Part shown: positions 28,279 through 39,395 of the stretch, piece after piece
Position numbering within the stretch: the stretch's first letter is position 1
Layout of the letters: every line of letters starts with the position of its first letter
Source: Neurospora tetraspora
Lineage: Eukaryota > Ascomycota > Sordariomycetes > Sordariales > Sordariaceae
Reading direction: 5' to 3'
Assembly: GCF_033439725.1 (NCBI RefSeq)
Contig: NW_026944383.1
Span: forward strand, 1,984,001-2,048,000
Length of the DNA stretch: 64,000 nucleotides
The notes under the pieces: generated by a model
Databases searched by the model: none
The model's input: only the letters and a program-made list of their open reading frames with translations
Told to the model about the DNA's origin: nothing
Position numbers and translations under genes: made by a program

Positions 28279-31200
28279 TTTTCGCGACGTTCTAATATAG
28301 ATTCGTTCTTATTATTATTTAATAAAGCGCCGGTTCTTATAAATAAGTTTAATTTCTATAGGGAAAAGGAATTTAAAGCGTTATAAAAAGGGAAAGAATA
28401 ATAGAATTTTAATTTACATTTATACCTTTTGGGCGATATTAATCAACGAATTAATAGGTTATAAATATTTATTTAATAGAGAGAGGGAAATTATCGCATA
28501 TATTTCTTAATATAGAATTATTATCTTTTAATTAATTTAATACTATATATTATATTTTAACTGGTATATAAAAATTATAGTCCTTTATACCGTACGACCC
28601 GTTTACATTGTAATCTTAGTTATTATCCTATCCGTAGTAAAGAAACCTATTTATTTTTTATATAATATATATATATTTCTTATATATATAAATTCTAAGA
28701 AATTAAACGTTTATATACTTACACTTTAAAGAGAGACGAAATACTATAGTTATTAATATTAATTATAAGGAGAAGGAGATTCAAAATTTATTTTAGCTGA
28801 AGCTAATTTATAGAATTTAGCCAAGTCCGCTTCCTAATACTAATATTAGTCTTATTATCAAAATAATTAAAATATAAGGGTCTCTTACTATAGGGGGTTG
28901 GGTCTTAGGTCTATCCTAAGCCTACTACTCTTTCTTAATAATAGGGAATAGCGGGACTGTATTATCGCTTAGCAATATTTTAAGTAAAGCCTAATATTAT
29001 TAATATATATTTAGGATATAGTAGAGAGGAATATTATATATTCGGTAGAATTTAGTTCCCTAAGTGCTTATAAACTTTAGAGACGTACGATTAAAGTTAG
29101 AGTATATTAATTCTACTTTTATAGAAAATATTAAATATAATTCTACTTACATAATTTCTTTTAATTACTCTATAGAATTAGAGCTTAGAATCGGTATTAA
29201 TGTAATTATATAATATTAATAATGTTTTTATTATATATAAGTTATATATATAAGAATTATAGTACTTATTTAAGTTCGTTTAAGAATTAGGTATATTTCT
29301 AGCTACGGAATAAAACTTAGCGCTTAAATGCCCTAGAGAGCTTTTAGTATTTAAATTTTATAGATAGAGTTAAGAAATTACTTCTTTTTAGCAATACGTT
29401 CGAAAAAAACGGAAAGGGGTTTAGTACGAGTACGGTTAAGGACTATTATATTTAAATATATATTAATTAATTAGAAAGGGCGAATAAGTTTACTTATATT
29501 AAGATAATTATTGCGAAAATATTCATAAAGTTAAATAATCTTTATTATTATATATTTAATAAATAATTAATTAAGTAATAATACATTTTGTACTAAGAGG
29601 AAGTAGTAAAGTTATATATATAGGATATATCCTTGCTAATATAATAATTAAGATACTTAAATTAGTAAAAGTATATAATTATATATATAGTAAAAATATT
29701 TATATAAGGTCGTTCACTATAGAGATTTGGACGGCCGGGTTAGGCGGATGTATGTTATTTGTTATAGGAACTATAGAAACTATAATTTAATATTAGTTTT
29801 GTAATTTAAATTTATTAAGTATATATTATACGTAATATATATTAGGGTATTTACTGGTTTAGGTAGGGATACCGGTATTCCTTTCTATTTATTATTTTTG
29901 AATTTTGTTAGTTATGTATTAGTTAACGAATCCGAGATATAATGGAATTTATTTGAAGGTAGCTATTTAATGTTATTATAGGGGATTGAGCCTATATATA
30001 AGTAAATATATATAAGGATATATTATTAAATTGTATATTAAATATATATATTATAGTAGTATTTTTATTCGCCCGGGTTTTCTTTGTAGAGGATTTAATT
30101 GCCTAGGCTAATAAAGGCTTCGAAGTTGCGTAGATCTAAGTCTAACTAAGGGAAATTTATATTGTATAATTACTTATTATTATTAAGTAATGTTAATTAG
30201 GAGGAATAAACGAAATATTAATTTAAAATAAAGTTTCTATTTATAAAGTGAAATAGTATTGAATGAGGAATAAGGAAGAATTTCTAAATAGAATATAGGT
30301 AGGGATATTAATATTTTAAAATATTAAATAGTTAAATTACTAAAAGTTTAGATAAAATATATAGTTTATTATAAATAAGACGATATATAATTATTTGGCG
30401 AGGGTTAATAAGTAAATAATTCAAAAGTTTAGACGAAATTAATATTGTAAGCGGTCTAGAACGTATATTCCTTATTGTAAAGAATTTCCTTTTTCCCTCT
30501 TTTTTCTTCCTTTAAATAATTAAAGTACTAAAGCTCGGTAAATTTACTATATATATTAAATATATTAGATTTACTTCTTTTATCGCAATTAATATTTATA
30601 AGAAGTTTCTACGTCATTTCTCCTTTTCTTCTTTTTTTATTTTATATTTCCTAAATTTTAATATGAAATTAAGTTAAACCAGATTTAATACGATATTAAG
30701 AAATATTTTATTCCCCTTCGTATACTCCGTTTATCCTTTTTCGTATTTTCTATATTTATAATATAATATTAGTATAGGTTTGAATCTAATTGTTCGGCCA
30801 TAAACTTTTTATATACGGAATATAAACTAATTTAAGTAAGGATAATTAATATAAATTTAAAATTAAAGTGGGTAATTTCGTTAAATAAAATTAAAATCCT
30901 TACTAAAATAATATTCGATATAGTAAACCAGTATCTACAATATAGATATTTCTACGGCCCGATCCCGTCTAGACGCGTTATTAATGCGTTTAAATATAAT
31001 ATTAAGATATAAATTCTATTTTTATTTTATAAATATATACGTATATTAAATTAAACCGTTAATTATAAAGTCGAAATTATAAGAGGTTAAAGATGCGGTT
31101 ATATTTTTATAAATTAAGTATTACGTAATAAACATTATACTATTAAATATCCCGGTATAATCGATCTTGATTTTTTTACGAGTATACTAACTTAAGCGGA

Positions 31201-31994
31201 GATAAAGGTTATAAAGAAGTGAGTATTTAACTTTATATTTAATATATATGTACGGTATTAACATAATTGTTTCTAATTCGCTTATTTACTATATTCTGTC
31301 CCGGCAGTAGTAATATACCCGCTTTATATTGCTATTAAGAAATAAGGCTAAATTGATAAATACTATTACCAATACCTATAAATAAATAGCGTAAGTAAAA
31401 TTAAATCGCTATTAATTAAATTTATTTAATTTAATAATTTAGGATTACCGATAAGAAGTTTACGGATATATATAGTAACGATTTCTATATTTTAGTATAT
31501 TTATTATTTCGATTCCATTTATATATACTATATATATTAATAATAAGTAGTCTTACTTAGGATATTCTATATTCGTAAGTGAACTGGAATATATTGTAGT
31601 AAGAGGACGTTTACTTATATATCCCGATTTTAATTAGAATTTATAAGCGATAATACTAAATAATATACCTTAATAACGTAATATAAATAATAATATTATC
31701 CAATATAGAATATAGAATAATTATATTTCTATATATATTAATTATATATTTCACCCGATATTCCTAAGGCTATTTCTAACCTTATCGAAAGTTTTTACAA
31801 TTTCGAGCCGCTAATTCGCGGAGGTAATTTATATTAAACGTCTAAGCTAGAAACGGATAAACTTAGACGTAAGTTTAAAGTATTTTATATTAAAAAGGAG
31901 GATAGTATTATTATTAATACTAATTAGATCCGTGTAAATCCTTTCAAAGATATTCTAGAATAGTTAAAATATTTATTCGGCGATTTATAATTCG

Positions 31995-32570
31995 AATCCC
32001 TATCGCCTCCGTATACCCCGGCCTCTCTTCCGTATTAAAGGGTAAATTAAATATTTTCTATTATATATATACTAAATTTATATTAATTTAATATAGGATA
32101 ATAGTTCTAAACTATTGGATTTTAATAAGGATAAGAATAAATTATTGGACCGAAATTTCAGTAGGTCCCGTATAGGTTCTCTTATCGGCTCTCTTACTAT
32201 ATTAAAGAGTTTATTAAATTGTATTTAGTAATTGGTTACTATAATTCCTTCCCCTATTTAGTTTAAACTATTGATTTTTGGTAAAGAACCGGTATTAGAG
32301 GAAAAGATCGGTATAAATAAATCGGTCTCTACTCTCCGTTAGAAAGTAAATTAAATATATTCTGTTATATATATATTAAATTTATATTAACTTAATATAG
32401 GATAATAGTTTTAAGCTATCGGATTTCGACGAAAATAAAATAAAGTTATTAAAACGAGAATTCAGTACAAACAAATCGGTCCCTATTCCCCGTTAGAGAA
32501 TAAATTAAATATATTTTTAGATATATATTAAATTTATATTAATTTAATATAAGACAGTAGCTCCTTTATC
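31995..32570. repeat. Diverged direct repeats of about 154 bp
   Basis: TAAATTAAATAT followed by TTAAATTTATATTAA and AATATA occurs at 32,043, 32,347 and 32,501. The spacings are 304 and 154, so the first gap looks like two units with a decayed middle copy. AATCGGTCyCTA before CCGTTAGA is shared by the last two. Confidence 0.75.
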
Positions 32571-32649
32571 GCCGGCTTTACTGCTAAATCGAAGCGTAAT
32601 AAGGCTCGGGTAGATTACTCTTCTCAATTCGGAAAGAATAGAAAGCGGA

Positions 32650-32910
32650 AGTAAATTAATTGAAAAAAATTCTTACTATTATAGATTACTATATTTAATT
32701 TTTCTAGTATATATAAGGAATATATATTTATTCTATAATATATAAAATACATTGGAAGCAAATATAATGGGATAGATAGAAGTAAATTAGCTGGGAAGAA
32801 TTCTTGCTATTATAGGTTACTATATTTAATTTTTCTAACATATATAAGGAACATATATTTATCCTACAATATATAAAATATATTGGAGGTAGGCATAATG
32901 GGATGGGTTA
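32650..32910. repeat. 131-bp tandem duplication at the right edge of the AT island
   Basis: Copy 1 starts at 32,651 and copy 2 at 32,782, both with GTAAATTA. Over the first 127 aligned positions I count 20 differences, all transitions and none transversions, with no indel. Copy 2, nearer unique DNA, keeps more G and C. This is direct evidence of RIP or another transition-only mutator acting on a local duplication. Confidence 0.93.
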
Positions 32911-32915
32911 GTGCG

Positions 32916-33342
32916 CATATGTAATTTATTGAAATGACGGCTATCAGCGGCCGTTCGCGGGCTTTATGAGGGGTCTATACGGAGAAGGTACCAAAGGCGA
33001 CTTGTCACGTGAAAAGACCCACATTCTGGAGGGCCCCTAATCAGCGGGCCCGGGTTAACTACGGCAGTTCGATAGGCACCTTCTAGAGGGTTAAGCTAGC
33101 AAATCACAAGCAAGTCAGCGCACCTGCTTGTACTAGCGGGACAAGAGCAGTCGCCGATTGCGAACCGGAATTCGCGACGACGACCGAGCCGGCAGCGCAA
33201 GCCAGACAAATCGCAAAACCCACCCTAATCCTCCTCCGGTGACATCAGGGTAGATAGAAGCTCCCGGTCTCGAACTCCTACCTCACCTCTCTACCTGCAC
33301 CAATTCTCTATCCTTCAACCAAAACCCCGCGACAAATTCACA
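32916..33342 (+). other. Return to unique DNA; MIC19 upstream region
   Basis: Composition becomes balanced at once after the 131-bp repeat. No gene is seen. The last 100 bases are C-rich with little G and probably form the MIC19 promoter/leader; there is no clear TATA box. Confidence 0.6.
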
Positions 33343-34179
33343 ATGGGTTCCAGCGCCTCGAAGCCCTCTGCTGCGCATGTGTGGAAGGCGTATGTCATTC
33401 TTGTTTCTGGGCGATTGATGAATTCTGGAGACTATGACGGGAAGTTCAAGATTAAGAGAGTCTGGGAAAGCTGACATGTCAAACCCAATCAACTAGGCCC
33501 GCCCCGGCTGGCGTGTCGCACGATCTTGTCGAGAAGTTGGAGTCTAGCCCCGAGGTATGCCGTCTCCGTCCGGTCGTGTTGCTCTACCTACCTACCTAGC
33601 TAGCTGTCGAGCTCTCCTGCCTGTCCTGCCTCTATCTACGATGCGAACCGATCACTCTTCTACGCCTACACTACTTGCTCCTCCGTTTGCAAACCAACTT
33701 GAGATAAATTCTACACCTACCAGCCAGCCAGCCAATTCAATGCTTCAATGATACTACTCAAAACATAAACTGACATACACAAACAACAAAAACAGACCGA
33801 CATTTCCCGCCAACAGGCCATCGAGCTCCAAGTCCAAGCCCGCGTCGCCGAAGAACTGAAGCGTCTCCGCGCCGCCGAAGCTGCCAAGCTGCAAGAAACC
33901 CTTACTGCCTCCTCCCAATCCACCGAGCAACAGCAACAACAAGAGAACGACATCAGCAGACAAAAGGTCCAGAAGGAAGTCGAGGCTCTGCGTGCCAAGC
34001 TGGAGGAGCGCCGCAAGGTGCGCGAGCTGCCCGAGAGCACGGAGACGGCGCGCAGCGAGGTGGTGCGGTGCCTGCGCGAGAACGACCGCCGGCCGCTGGA
34101 CTGCTGGAAGGAGGTTGAGGCTTTTAAGGAGGAGGTGCGGAGGCTGGAGAGGGGGTGGGTTGATAAGGTTGTTGCTTAA
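33343..34179 (+). CDS. MIC19: MICOS complex subunit MIC19
   Basis: Peripheral inner-membrane protein of the mitochondrial contact site and cristae organising system, which holds crista junctions with Mic60. Exons: 33343-33389, 33497-33554, 33796-34179, all joining in frame, 162 aa. It starts MGSSASKPS, an N-myristoylation-type signal shared by Mic19 proteins. Residues 36-115 are a charged coiled coil with a polyQ patch at 80-84. The C-terminus carries C127 and C138 in a C-X10-C pair (RCLRENDRRPLDCWKEVEAF), the half-CHCH motif typical of fungal Mic19/Aim13 (DUF1690). The second intron (33555-33795) is long for this genome and contains a (CTAC)n/(CTAG)n run. The neighbouring AT island does not reach the coding region. 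Confidence 0.93.
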
Positions 34180-34848
34180 ATCTGCTTCCCCTGATTTGGT
34201 CACACACGAAATACCGACATACGGTCAGACAAACAGACAGACGGGGCGAGATATTTCCTGGACTGGGTACGGATGTTCGTGGGGGGCCTAGGTGTGAGGA
34301 AGGGAAGGAACACCTTGTGACACGCTCATATTAACAAAGCCCAAGCAAGTGTGGAAAAGGTTGGCGAGATGGATGGAAGGGGGATAACGATGCCAGATGG
34401 GTCTTCTCCGAAAGGGGGAACCGAGTCTGGATGAACAATGAGGGGAAAATGGGAAGCTGCTAGTTGAAATCCGTCTGCAGTCAATCAACATGATACGCAG
34501 AGTTAGCAGCTGGTTGGTTTGGTTTGCTGTGGTAGTGCAGCCAGTGTGTTGTGTATGTGAGCGTGTATCATAGACGGCATAAAAGTCAAGAAGCTGAAGG
34601 CTTGGAGCTTGGAGCAATGGTAAATAAAGGCTAGGCTTTCGGTTCAGTCAGTCATTCAGGTCAGGACAAACGATATAAAGAAGAGAGACAGAGAAGAGTG
34701 GGATGGTCAAGGGCATAGATTAACATGAGCTTATATTCCCCTAAAACGACCGTATTAAGAGAGAGAACAGCACACGTCAACGAAGAGCCTGGTCAAGTCC
34801 TTTCTGCTGATTGATATTGTGTGTCAAAACGGGACCGCCGAAGAATCT
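34180..34848. other. Convergent 3' region between MIC19 and TYW3
   Basis: About 670 bp shared by the 3' ends of two converging genes. No coding signal is seen. Confidence 0.6.
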
Positions 34849-36224
34849 CTACAGAACATCAGGCACCTGCAAAACCACCTCCGCCAAATCCACCTTGCCC
34901 TCTTTTCCCTCCTTAATTTCCTGCTTCCCCTCATCCTCCTGCTTCTGCTGCTTCCCCTCCTCCTCCCTCCTCTTCCTCTCCCTCTCCTCCTCCTTCCTCC
35001 TCCTAACCTCCTCCCGTCTCGCCAACCCTTCCTCCCTCTTCCTCTGCTTCCTAGCCTCAGCATCCTCCCAGTCCCCTGCATCGCCACCCTTCTTCTTCTT
35101 TTCCTCAACACCAGCACCAGCTTCATCACCAAAAGCCAGCCTCAAAGCCTCCCTTAACCTCGCTATCCTCTTCTTATTCTCCTCAAACCTCTCATTGGCA
35201 ATTTTGACCAGCAGAGATAAATATTCCGGGGAGACGAGGGCTTGTCTTTGAGAAGAACCGCGTTGGGCGCCGATTAGGGACTCGAAGGAGAGGCCCATGG
35301 AGCGGATGGCTACTATGGGGTTTGGTGTGTTGGTGGCGGTGGTCTCTGCTGCTGCTGAGGAAGAGTTTGGTGCTGCTGGTGGTGGTGTTGATGATGATGA
35401 TAATGATGGTTGTTGTGGTTGCTGGTGGTGCTGGTGAGTATGACACTGGTGGCAGGAGGAGAAAAAGGGAGCAGTTAAACGGGGTAAGATGGAGACGGCG
35501 CCGGTCTCGCGGAAGCCCGAGGTCATGCCGGATTGGATTGCTAGGTGGGCGTGGGATGGGGAGGTGGTTAGGATGTGGAGGATCTAATGCGTTTTTTGTG
35601 TTAGTTTGAGTTCAATAGGACGGAGATTGTATGGAGGATGGGGGAATGATAAAAACGTACCATGGGTTCAAACTTGAAGTGAATCAACCGCTGCTGCTGC
35701 TCTTGCTGCTCTTCGCCATCCCCATCCCCAGACTCAGTCCCAGACCCATTCCCACCAGTCAACCCAAAAACCTCCATCCAATGCTTCCCATCATGCTCCC
35801 TCCCCGTGCTCGGATCAACCGTCTCCAACGGATCATGAGAAACAAACAACCACTCCCCTCCGCCTTTACCTCCAGAGGAACTAGCCGTCACCGTAGCTGC
35901 CCTTGCCGCATCTTCCAATTCACCCCCCTCTTCTTCCTCTCCGTCTTTCCCACCCTCTCCCTGACCACCATCACCACCACTGGAACTCTTATCCTCCTGC
36001 TTCTTCCTCTTCACACCCTCCAAATAAACACTCACCCTCCCCGCGCAACTGCTCGTCGTCACCAGCCCTTCGTACCCATGGTTGATCTCGTCAATCAGCT
36101 CGCGAATGGCCACGTCGACCGAGCCCTTGGGGGAGGCGTCGGTGTACTCGGCGTCGGGGACGGAGAGCTGGGAGAGGATTCTGGATTTGCGGGTTTGGAA
36201 GGAGGGGGTTGGTGGGGGGAGCAT
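34849..36224 (-). CDS. TYW3: tRNA wybutosine-synthesising protein 3 (TYW3 methyltransferase)
   Basis: N4-methylates the modified guanosine at position 37 of tRNA-Phe, an intermediate step of wybutosine formation. Exons on the minus strand are 36224-35661 and 35583-34849; the intron has a GTACGT donor and a TTAG acceptor in phase 0; 432 aa. I chose the Met that begins MLPPPTPSFQTRKSRILSQL because the family signature follows at once: SPKGSVD at 31-37, TTSSCAGRVSVY at 56-67, WLFVSHD near 125, HFKFEPM at 182-188, then ILHILTTSPSHAHLAIQSGM and SGFRETGA. Two unusual additions are an acidic/Gly/Ser insertion at about 73-123 and a highly charged Lys/Glu/Arg C-terminal tail of about 120 residues, probably coiled coil. 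Fungal TYW3 proteins are often shorter than this. An alternative start 80 codons upstream is unlikely, as that extension is low complexity. Confidence 0.93.
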
Positions 36225-37280
36225 GGTTTTGTTTTTGGTTTTGGTTCTGAAGGACTGTTTGTGACGCGCGTGGTGGGAGTTGTTGGGGTTGGAATGGGGT
36301 GAGGGGAAAAGAATTGTATTGTCTCGGATAGACGATATGCGAGGGTAGAAAAGGTGCAAGAACTGAAAAGCTGGAGACTGGCACTTGGTGGATGGTGACT
36401 CTGTTGAGTGCTGGTCGACTTGTTTTGGCAAGGTGAGATTGGTGTCAGTGAAGCTCTCAAACAATTCTTTTGTGAATTGTGGGTCCCTTTCAGTTATGCA
36501 AGTTGAGCCCCCTTTACAACCTTCTCAACCTACGATTTCCAGTGGCCGTGAACTTTCGCTGGAATCATTGCAACATCTTCTGAAACTGATGTCAGAAATC
36601 GGCTGTTTGTATTCTTGAAACCGAGGATTGATCATAACCGCGCCGGCCGTTACGGTGTATCTGTCTATATAGCCTCGACTAAGCGAAGCCGAGCATGACA
36701 ACCGTGATAACAACGGAACATATATCATCACAAACCGAGCCACGTGAGGTTGATACATATAGTATTATAGAGTTCTGGTTAAAAAGGCAAAAGAAGTTTG
36801 GAAACAAGCTACTCTCATCAGGGTATAAAAAAGAACTCGTACAGTAATGAGGCCTGTCCGTCCAACTCCTTCGTTACTGCTCCCTATGCGTTGCCGTTGA
36901 GGTACGGGCCACTAGGGCGCTGTTCCCCCATTTTCTTCATCCTGACTTTAATCTTCTTCTCCTTCTTCTTCTTCTTCTTCCTCCTGTATACAAGTTTATG
37001 ATCGCTGTCATTTTCAACTACAAAAAAAAACTCTTCTTTGGGCCCGGTGCGCAGGTTTAAAAAAAAACGTAACGCCATGCCGTTAGGTATCTGACAAACA
37101 AGAGAGAGAAAAGAGGACAACATAAAAACATGAAAAAATATGATGCGTTGATGCGTACTAATGGTATATGTAAAGATGGCTTTGCAGGTGTGCTGTGCTG
37201 TGCGTGCGTATAAAGGTCAGACAGGAACGCCGATAAATGGGCAAAAATGATAAACTACTATGCGGAAGCAACCATTAATA
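36225..37280. other. TYW3 upstream region and palmitoyltransferase 3' region
   Basis: About 1 kb without a gene, between two minus-strand genes. It contains a CTT-rich tract at about 36,951-36,985 and short A runs near 37,020-37,070. Confidence 0.55.
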
Positions 37281-39395
37281 TCATGCCCTGACCTCCGGCG
37301 CAGATCCATTATTCGAGTTTCGCAACGCTGTAGGCCCCATGAATCCCGTATGAGGTAACTGCGGCGAAACGTTTTGCATTTCCATGCCCTCTTTCGAGTC
37401 AGAAACCACAGGCTGTTGCCAGCGCCGATGTGATCCGAATCGCTGGTCACCCTGGTTATACTTGACCTTGAATCCGTAGTAAGTCGGCGGCCTTGGCCGG
37501 CAGAGCACGACAAACCAGTTCTTGAGCCAGTTAGCCTGGGTAAAAGCGCGGTATCGATCCGACTTTGGAAATTTGTGAGAGTTGAGGTATTCGCGAGTGG
37601 TCTCGCCCCGGGCCATCAAAAAGACGTGGTATCCTGTAAGCGCAGCCGGGTACAGGAACGCCAGGAGCCCATAAAAGACCATGGCAAATGGTACGCGGAA
37701 GTGATTGACCGCGTGGCCAAAGCTGATATGGTGCTGCTTCCTGTACACCAGAATTTGTGCCAGGGAGGCGCCGATAAGGTACAGAGCAAGAACGGTTGCC
37801 GAGCTGACGAAGGTGAAAAAATAACGGTAGTTGCGACGACCAACGCAGTTGTTGAGCCATACACAGTGATGGTCTTGGGTCTCAACACAGTTGTCGCACA
37901 AGCGGCAGTGATGAGCGCGTGGAGGACGCCACAGCTGGCATGTCTTGCAGTACTTGATCGGGACCTCCATTGCTGCTGTGGAAGCTTCTGCCGAGTGAAC
38001 TAAAACCCAGTCGGTAGTTGGGGGCCCCGTCGGGCTATCGTCCATTTCAGGAGGAGGAAACTTGTGCAAATTTCTCGGCAGAATCTAGGATATGTCAGCG
38101 CAACACTCACTCACAAAGATCAACAAGCCGTAACATACCCCTGGATCCGACGCCGACGCGTGTAGGAACGAAGATACACAGATATAAGCAAGGTAAGCAA
38201 ATGTAACGGGTACCGCGGGCGAGATGTTGTGCCAAATCCAAGGCGCCGAGAAGATAAAAAAGAGGATACAAGGAAGAACAATTAGTGACCCGGTTGCTAT
38301 ATTTATCGGGCGTTGCTTTGTGTTCTGGAACCGTCCTCCAAGGCAGAAAACAGTGTTTCCCTCGAAGTATTCGTAGTTTTTTCCAAGACTCGGGTGGTTC
38401 TGCCTTTTCGCACGTCTTTTGTGTCTGGCCCTTTGCCTTTCGTAATTTTGGGGTGGGATGTTGGGAGACGAGGCAGCCGATTGTAGCTTCTCTCCGCCCT
38501 CAATCTCTCTGTTGGACCCCGTTATCCCAGACTCGTTCATCCTCGGCATCAAGAAGCTGGACCTGAAAGATCGAGATGTCCTCGTTGGTGACCTCGGTGG
38601 TGTTGTCGGGGTTCCTTCTCTGCAGTCTTTGTTCATTTCCACGGTAATGTTTCGAGCATCGACGGGTCTCTGCAACGGCCGGACGCTATCCGTAACGCTC
38701 GAGGTAGGAAAAAATCCGTTGGTGGGGCTCGTGTTGGCTGTCATGCGGTCCATGGTTTCCTGCTCCGTCATTTCGGTCCCCCTGGAGGGCATACGCAGCT
38801 CTGCGTCCTCGGCAATCTGTGCCCCTATGCGACCGCTTCCAGTTGAGATGACACTAGTACGGGCTCCTGCTTCTCCGGTGATCACATATGGGCGGTTCAT
38901 TGTTGACGGCCGCGCAGCACCCCTTTGCGCCTGGAGTTTCTGCGAGCTCATCGGGCGGAAGAAGCCATGTGACGTTAGAGACGGGACATGACTCCTGCTC
39001 GCAGCGCTGATGGGACGGCCTCCTGCACTGCCGATGCTCCCGGCTATACTTCCTCGCTTCCCTGACATGTGTTGGCGAAGAGATACCGATTGCGCCCACG
39101 GGCCCCTTGATGATAGCCCGGTCCCAGACGTCTCGGGACGAGACTGTGTGTCCGAATAGAAGCCACTCCTCCTGTTGGGGTTGGCGCTCGAAGGGGGGTT
39201 GGCGCTCGAAGGGCCTCCTCCTCGTGGTGTTGTATCTGATCCTTGGCCATCCTCCGTACCTATATCCGTCATTCGGGAAGATATTACGCTGGGAGGGCCA
39301 GCAACGGTAAGCTCGGCTCGAGGAGGGTACTGTGGGAACGTGTTGTCGACATTTGTCGGGGAGGCTGACCTCGAGGGTCCCTCTTCGGATGCCAT
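37281..39395 (-). CDS. ERF2: DHHC palmitoyltransferase, Erf2 type
   Basis: Multi-pass ER/Golgi enzyme that S-acylates Ras-like proteins, in yeast together with Erf4. Exons: 39395-38139 and 38084-37281; intron donor GTATGT, acceptor CTAG, phase 0; 686 aa. The first ATG in frame is 39395 (MASEEGPSRS); the frame extends a little upstream but has only a TTG. Residues 1-320 are Ser/Thr/Pro-rich and disordered, much longer than in yeast Erf2 (359 aa in total). Two membrane segments follow the NYEYFEGNTVFCLGGRF motif. The Cys-rich domain at about 465-515 holds YCKTCQLWRPPRAHHC and the catalytic D490-H-H-C493 in QDHHCVWLNNCVGRRNYRYF, then two further membrane segments and a TTREYLNSHK (TTxE) motif. 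All catalytic residues are present. Confidence 0.93.

Larger units (their letters stand above)
12235..32915. repeat. 20.7-kb AT-rich, gene-free island, RIP-mutated repeat relic (likely heterochromatin)
   Basis: Nearly the whole span is TpA-rich sequence with dense stops in all frames; the few open frames over 60 codons are A/T-driven low complexity. Short G+C-containing islets (for example near 12,700, 15,600 and 28,120) remain. CpA/TpG appear depleted by eye while TpA is abundant. Tandem copies inside it differ by transitions. This is the signature of repeat-induced point mutation acting on transposons or duplications; in Neurospora such regions carry DNA methylation and H3K9me3. No element type (LTR, LINE, DNA transposon) can be recognised. 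Edges are sharp, within about 50-100 bp of normal DNA on both sides. I did not compute RIP indices. Confidence 0.93.

Noticed and set aside
12235-32915. Centromere core
   Set aside because: Neurospora-type centromeres are AT-rich but extend over more than 100 kb; this island is 20.7 kb with genes at both edges.
12235-32915. CRISPR-like reading of the tandem repeats
   Set aside because: Repeats are contiguous and diverged, without unique spacers, and the host is eukaryotic.
34811-35251. Ser/Leu/Phe-rich + strand open frames
   Set aside because: Antisense of the Lys/Glu-rich TYW3 tail, which forces open frames on the other strand.
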